Source of the DNA: Sphaerolaimus hirsutus
Taxonomy: Eukaryota; Nematoda; Chromadorea; Monhysterida; Sphaerolaimidae
Direction of reading: 5' to 3'
Assembly (NCBI GenBank): GCA_964036195.1
Contig: OZ038457.1
Coordinates: forward strand, 25,678,787 to 25,742,786
DNA: 64,000 nt
Part shown: piece after piece, positions 48,301 through 54,300 of the stretch
Layout of the letters: each line of letters starts with the position of its first letter
How positions within the stretch are numbered: the stretch's first letter is position 1
The notes under the pieces: model-generated
The model's input: only the letters and a program-made list of their open reading frames with translations
Told to the model about the DNA's origin: nothing
The model's database searches: none
Position numbers and translations under genes: made by a program

Positions 48301-51300
48301 GTGGCAAATACGACACATATGACATTTTTACGTTTACGCTTTTTTTTATGTATTCCTTGGTATTTTAAAAATACCTTACGCTTTAGTATTTATACTTTTG
48401 ATTTGGAAAAGGTATTTACGTTTACGTTTACGTTTTCTAAAAATACCAGTATTTGTACAACTCTGGTGCTCAGTACTAAAAATTTCGGCCGATGTTTAAA
48501 AAAAACACATTACGGACGTCATGTTTAACAAAAACGTTTAAAAAACGTTTAAAAAAACATCGGCCAACCCTAGTCATATCTCAATGGAAAAGTTCCGTAT
48601 TTTCGTGAAAAGGCAGTGAACTATAGATACTATAGGAATATAAATACACAGGGACGTATCCAGGATTTTTGAGCGGGGGGGCTGCTTGTTTACGGAGGCC
48701 GGCGAGGGGGAGGGCTGAGCACCCCCCCCTTAAATTTTAGCTACATAGTGGCGGAATGGCGCCATGGCGCTGGCGCCATTAGTAGGCGCCACGCCATGGC
48801 GCCATTGGCGTTGGCGCCAGCGCCATGGAATGCTGTATATGTATGTAAATATACATACAAAACAGCAAAAAGCACAAGATTGAGTGTATTTATGACAATT
48901 TGCGGCCACATGCATGTAGAAAATCTGATGATAATACCTTATCTCTGGTGAAGAATGCGCGCTTGCGCGCAAATTTTTTTACGCTGACGTTGAAAACTTC
49001 GCATTTTCCGGTCACTTTCTGGTCTCAACCTGGGAAGGGGGGGGGGCTGCAGCCCCCCGCCCCCCCCCCCTGGATACGGCCCTGTAAATACATGCGTGCA
49101 AAGTTTCAGGTGATTTATTCTAGTCGTTCGTAAGTTGCAGGACTTAAAAGCAAATTCATCGTGGCAAACCGTGACAAATTTGCCCGTGTTCACACGAAAA
49201 TTGGTGACGACCAAATCGATTTTTTTAAAGTTACTTATTTCAAGGAAAATGTTCGGTATTTGTGAGAACAGGCAGTGAAGTATGCGATATACATACCAGG
49301 GGTAGGAAAAGGGGGGGGTTACCCGCAAACTGCCCAGCTATCTATCTATGCCGGAGGCCGCTCAGCTATATATCTATCCCGGAGGCAAGATTTTGGGCTA
49401 TTATCCCCTAACCCCCCCCCCCCCCAATATGCCAGCTATCTATCTGGAGCAATTGTTCAGAAACTAGACACCAAATTTCACTCAAAATCGCATTTTTCAT
49501 ACGTTTATATAGATTTTCACCTCCAAAATCACTAGTTCATGCATCTAACTGCCTTTTTTCAGCTATTTTTAGTACTATATGTCCTTATATACCCATTTTT
49601 AGCCATTTTTTTCACCTACTTTTAGCGATTTTTCTTCTTTCCCCGCCCCCCTTCTATGCCTATATATTGAACCCCCGCGAACCCCCCCCCCCCACCAAAC
49701 CCACCCCCGCACACCCCCCCCCAGAAAATTTTTCAGCTATGTATCCATCCGGGGGAGCGATATACTATCTATCCAACCCCCCGGAGGGTCAAAATCTAGA
49801 ATACCCCTGATACTATTTGAGTTGTGTGTCGTCGCAGCCCAGTCGATTAATGAAATTAATTTTAAAATTTGTATTTCTGCATTTTAGACCACTTTTGAGC
49901 CAAAAATACTCATGATAATTTGATAATTTTAAGTGTTTTTGCAGGGGTGAAAGACAAACTCGAAAAGTTCAAGAAAATTGAAAAATTCAAAACGTTTATG
50001 AATTGTCTAATTTTTGTTTGCCGTTGTTAAGTGTGACACCGCTAATTCCCCGCCCATCACACATCTAAGCCCATCCCAAATCTAAGCCCATCACACATCA
50101 ATGGGGGTTTAGATGTCTGATGGGCTGAGACGTGTGGTGTGTATAATTAGATGTGTGCCGGGTCGGTGATGAGTTTTTGATGTGTGATGATGGGTTTAGA
50201 TGTTGATTGGCACAGTGTTCTTCTGACAAATACGGCACTTATTCCTTGAAATATGAAACTTTGAAGATATCAATTCGTCAATCATTTTTCCTGTAAACAC
50301 CGTAAATGTCCTTTTCAAAACGCAGACATCGAGACAGGTTTTTAACCGAGTTCATCGAAATATGTATTTTTTCCATCTCGAGTGTACTTCACTTTTTAAT
50401 TGACACAAGTCACTTTGAAATTGAAATTTCAGGTGCTTTTTGATGGATAAAGTAAATAAGTTTTTAAACAAATGGAATCCATCCAATTCGATTCAAAGTT
50501 TAGACATACTGGTACGAAATGGCGTAGCAAAAAGCCACCCAAGTATAAACACATTGGCGCACCGCACCTTTTCAAGAAGTGCTCTGCGAAAAGGGCGCAA
50601 CGTTTAGTGCGAGTGTTTTTGTGCTTGCGGTGGCACTTAACGTGCACTTGCTCTTTGCAGCGGGTCGCAGCTGCGGCCGCTGAGAGAGCGGCTGGTGCAC
50701 ATGCTGGTGCTGAAGCCGCTGAGCAGGGACGACCTGCTGAGCAGACTGGCCGCCGACGGGCTCAGCACCGACGACGCCGCCTGCCTGGACGCCCTGCTCG
50801 CTCAGGTTCACTACCTGTCTTTGACACTTTGCCATTGCAACAAGTCTCCACTGCGGGCTACATTTTTGCACTTTACCTAGTGCATGAGTACCAAAACATC
50901 TTCCCAGCGATTTAAAAAAAAAATCGGTATGGGTGCTGCGATTAAAAAAGAAATCGGATAAAAAAATCTTTTGCCAACCCTAGCATAATTACTTATTGTA
51001 AAGTTGTGCATAAAATGCCATTCGCTTGTGCACATGCAAAATCTTAATAAAACAAACAAAAAGCCGAATACCCGTAAGCGACGAATAGCGACGACGACAC
51101 ACTCGCACTCAAAGTTTCTACATTTACCTAACATTCCCTCCCCGCAGCTTGGAGACCCCCAATCGCCGGGCAGCTCAAAATACACCCTCAAAACGACATT
51201 ATACAGTCAAGTCGATCAAAATTGGTCATTTTACGGCGACCTAGATCGAAAAGTGGTGGTTGCTAAATTGAAAAATCAAGTTGGCAGAAAGCCAAAAGCG

Positions 51301-54300
51301 CCGGCGGTGCCGATCCCCGGCAGCGGGGCGGACGCGTTCGCGACGGCGCTGGGGGCGGGCGAGCCGGGCGACAAGCCCAGCGTGGACAGCAGGGCGGCCA
51401 GCGTCGGCGCCGCGCCCAAGGTGCGTGCCCACTGCCGCTACCACTAGCTTGTCAAATTTACATTTTCCGCTTTCCGCGGGCTAATTTTTTCCGTTTTCCG
51501 GCAAGTGCAAAATTCTTTCCATTTCCGTTTTCCGGCAAGTGTAAACAATTTTCCGTAAAAAATTTTTTTGTTGAAACCCTAGGTGCGACGCACGGCTGCG
51601 CGCACCTCTCGGAGGGGGCCTTGATATTCAGAGTTCAGTGGCCTTGATATTCAGAGTGGGCTTGTGTCGGAGGTTTTGCGATAGCCTCGGTGAACTACAC
51701 TTGACCGAGGTTTATGATAACATAACACCGGTAAACTCAGGGGGGTAGGCCTGATACGCACATCTGCCCGATACGCACATTTGCCCATTTTTTTCACTTG
51801 ACACTTTTTGAAGTGATTTTCAGATATGAGTAAAGTGAAAAAAAGTTGCGCAATGACATTAGTGAACTTTTTTCACTTCACTCATATCTGAAAATCACTT
51901 GAAAATGTGTCAAGTGAAAAAAAACAGATGTGCGTATCAGTGCACCCCCAACTCAGGTGCGCTCAGAAGCTAAAAAATGAGTTTACCGAATTCTTAGTTT
52001 ACCGTAAGTCTACGTCAGAAGCCCACTCTGAATGCCAAGGCTACTGAACATAAATCAGTGGAATCCTCTTCCAGCTAGGGTTCAAACGGGATTGACTTTT
52101 CGGGATCGGGATCGGGATCGGGATTCACTTTTTGAGATTTCGGGATCGGGATCGGGATCGGGATTGGGGTTTCGGGATCGGGATCGGGATCGGGATTGGT
52201 TTTTTGAGATTTCGGGATCGGGATCGGGATCGGGATTGGCCGGGATTGGGGTCACGGGATCGGGATTGGGATAGGCATTTTTCCGGGATCGGCATTGGGT
52301 TCTAGGGATAAAGATTTTGGCCATTTTTCTGGCATTCACAGTTGTTCATAAAGGTCTCAAAACACTGTTGGATGCCAGAAAAGTGGCATAAAATTGACGC
52401 TGGGGGTTTGCACCCACTTTTTTGCATGCAAAAACGTCATTATTTCACTTTTTATAATTTCCACTAATTTTTCCGGGATCGGGATCCCGGACTTGGGAGT
52501 TTCTCGGGATCGGGATCGGGATTTGAAAACTTTCGGGATCGGGATCGGGATCGGGATTGGTATTTTTGAGATTTCGGGATCGGGATCGGGATCGGGATTG
52601 GGGTTTCGGGATCGGGATCGGGATCGGGACTCGTAAATCCCGGAATTTCACGGGATCCGGGATCGGGATCGGGATCCCGTTTGAACCCTACTTCCAGCCC
52701 CACCCCCGCACGCCCATAGCTTAAATCGAGGGTAGTAATTTCAGGGGGGGGGGGGGGGGTCGGCCCCCCAGCGCGTGCTTATAACTTGGGAACCGCTTGG
52801 TGAAAATTGTTGATATTTGGGTATAGTATGGTTTCAGGTCGGGGCTAACATGAAAATCGACGGCATCCTTGAATAGTCCCCCCGTCTCGAGATAAGGGGG
52901 GTCTATAGAAAGGTGGTCATTTTACATGTCTGATCTGGCATATTGAATTGAAAGCTTAATAACTCAACCATTTCTGGGCCGATTTAAATCGTTTGACAAT
53001 TATAATGATAGGGAAAACCTGCAGATTCCATTTTTGTAGTCGTCTTAGTGATGTATAAATCCCGTATCCCGATTTGACCCGGTTTTTCAACACAAAAATA
53101 AAAATTTTTATGAACATGTTATCATATACTTCACGCAACGAGGATTCATATAAAACAAAAATGGGTTCAATATCTCTTTCCAATCAATAGTTATAGCGCT
53201 TCAAACTTTCGCCTCCCATCCACATAAATAACCGAATGAAGAATGATGCATGCAACTTCAAAACTCCATATCTCGACCATTTCTCAGCCGATTTTCACCG
53301 ACGAACACTTAAAATGATCAGAATAACACGTTTTTATTCTCATTTAAACTGTATGCATTTTCATTATGATAATTTAACTCACTAGAACGCATTATTTTTT
53401 TGTATCAGAAATCTAATTAAATATACAGATAGTCTGCGAATAAAAATAGAATCTTCAAGTAATTTGATCATTTGAAATGTTCGTTGGTGAAAATCGGTTG
53501 AGAAATGGTCAAGATATGGAGTTCTGAAGTTGCATGCATCATGCTTCATGTGGGTTTTTTATGTGGACGGGAGAGAAAGGTTTGAAGCGCTATAACTTTT
53601 TATTGGAAAGAGATATTGAACTCATTATTGTTTTATATGAATTCTCGATGTCTGAATTATATGATAACATGGTCAGAAAAATTTTATTTTTGTGTTGAAA
53701 AACCTGGTCAAATCGGAATACGAGATTTAGATATCACTAATACGACTACAAAAATGGGATCTGCAGGTTTTCCCGATCATTATAAGTTTTAAACGATCCA
53801 AATCGGCCCAGAAATAGCTGAGTTATTGAGCTTAAACTCAATATGCCAGATCGGACATGTAAAATAACCACCTTTTTATAGACCCCCCTTATCTCGAGAC
53901 TCGGGGACTATTCGAGGATGCCGTCGATTTTCAAGTTAGCCCCGACCTGAAACCATACTATACCTAAATATCAAAAAATTTCGCTGAACGGTTCCCAAGT
54001 TATAAGCACGCGCTCGGGGGCCGACCCCCCCCCCCCCCTAAATTTACTACCCCCGATTTAAGCTATGCGCACGCCTCTCCCGGGACAGTTTCAACAAAGC
54101 TACGTGCTAGAAAATGCGACATTTTGAGAGAAAAATATTTCATGAAAATTTTTCTAAACATTCACTAATTATCAGGCCCAGGGACGTATCCAGGATTTTT
54201 GAGCGGGGGGGCTGCTTGTTTACGGAGGCTGGCGACGGGGGGGGGGCTCAGCCCCCTCCCTAAAATTTGTGGTACATAGTGGCGGAATGACGCCATGGCG

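Larger units (their letters stand above)
46115..48572 (+). mobile_element. hAT-type MITE (TAGGGTTGG ends) with two nested elements
   Basis: TAGGGTTGGAAAAAAACGG to CATCGGCCAACCCTA, duplications GTCGTATC and GTCATATC (one mismatch). Removing 46363-47421 and 47712-48465 with their duplications leaves about 630 bp, the size of uninterrupted relatives. Confidence 0.88.

Noticed and set aside
52032..52703. Asp/Arg or Pro/Asp repeat proteins on both strands
   Set aside because: Six-base GGGATC tandem words in a MITE produce them; there is no start context and the TSD shows the block is one insertion.
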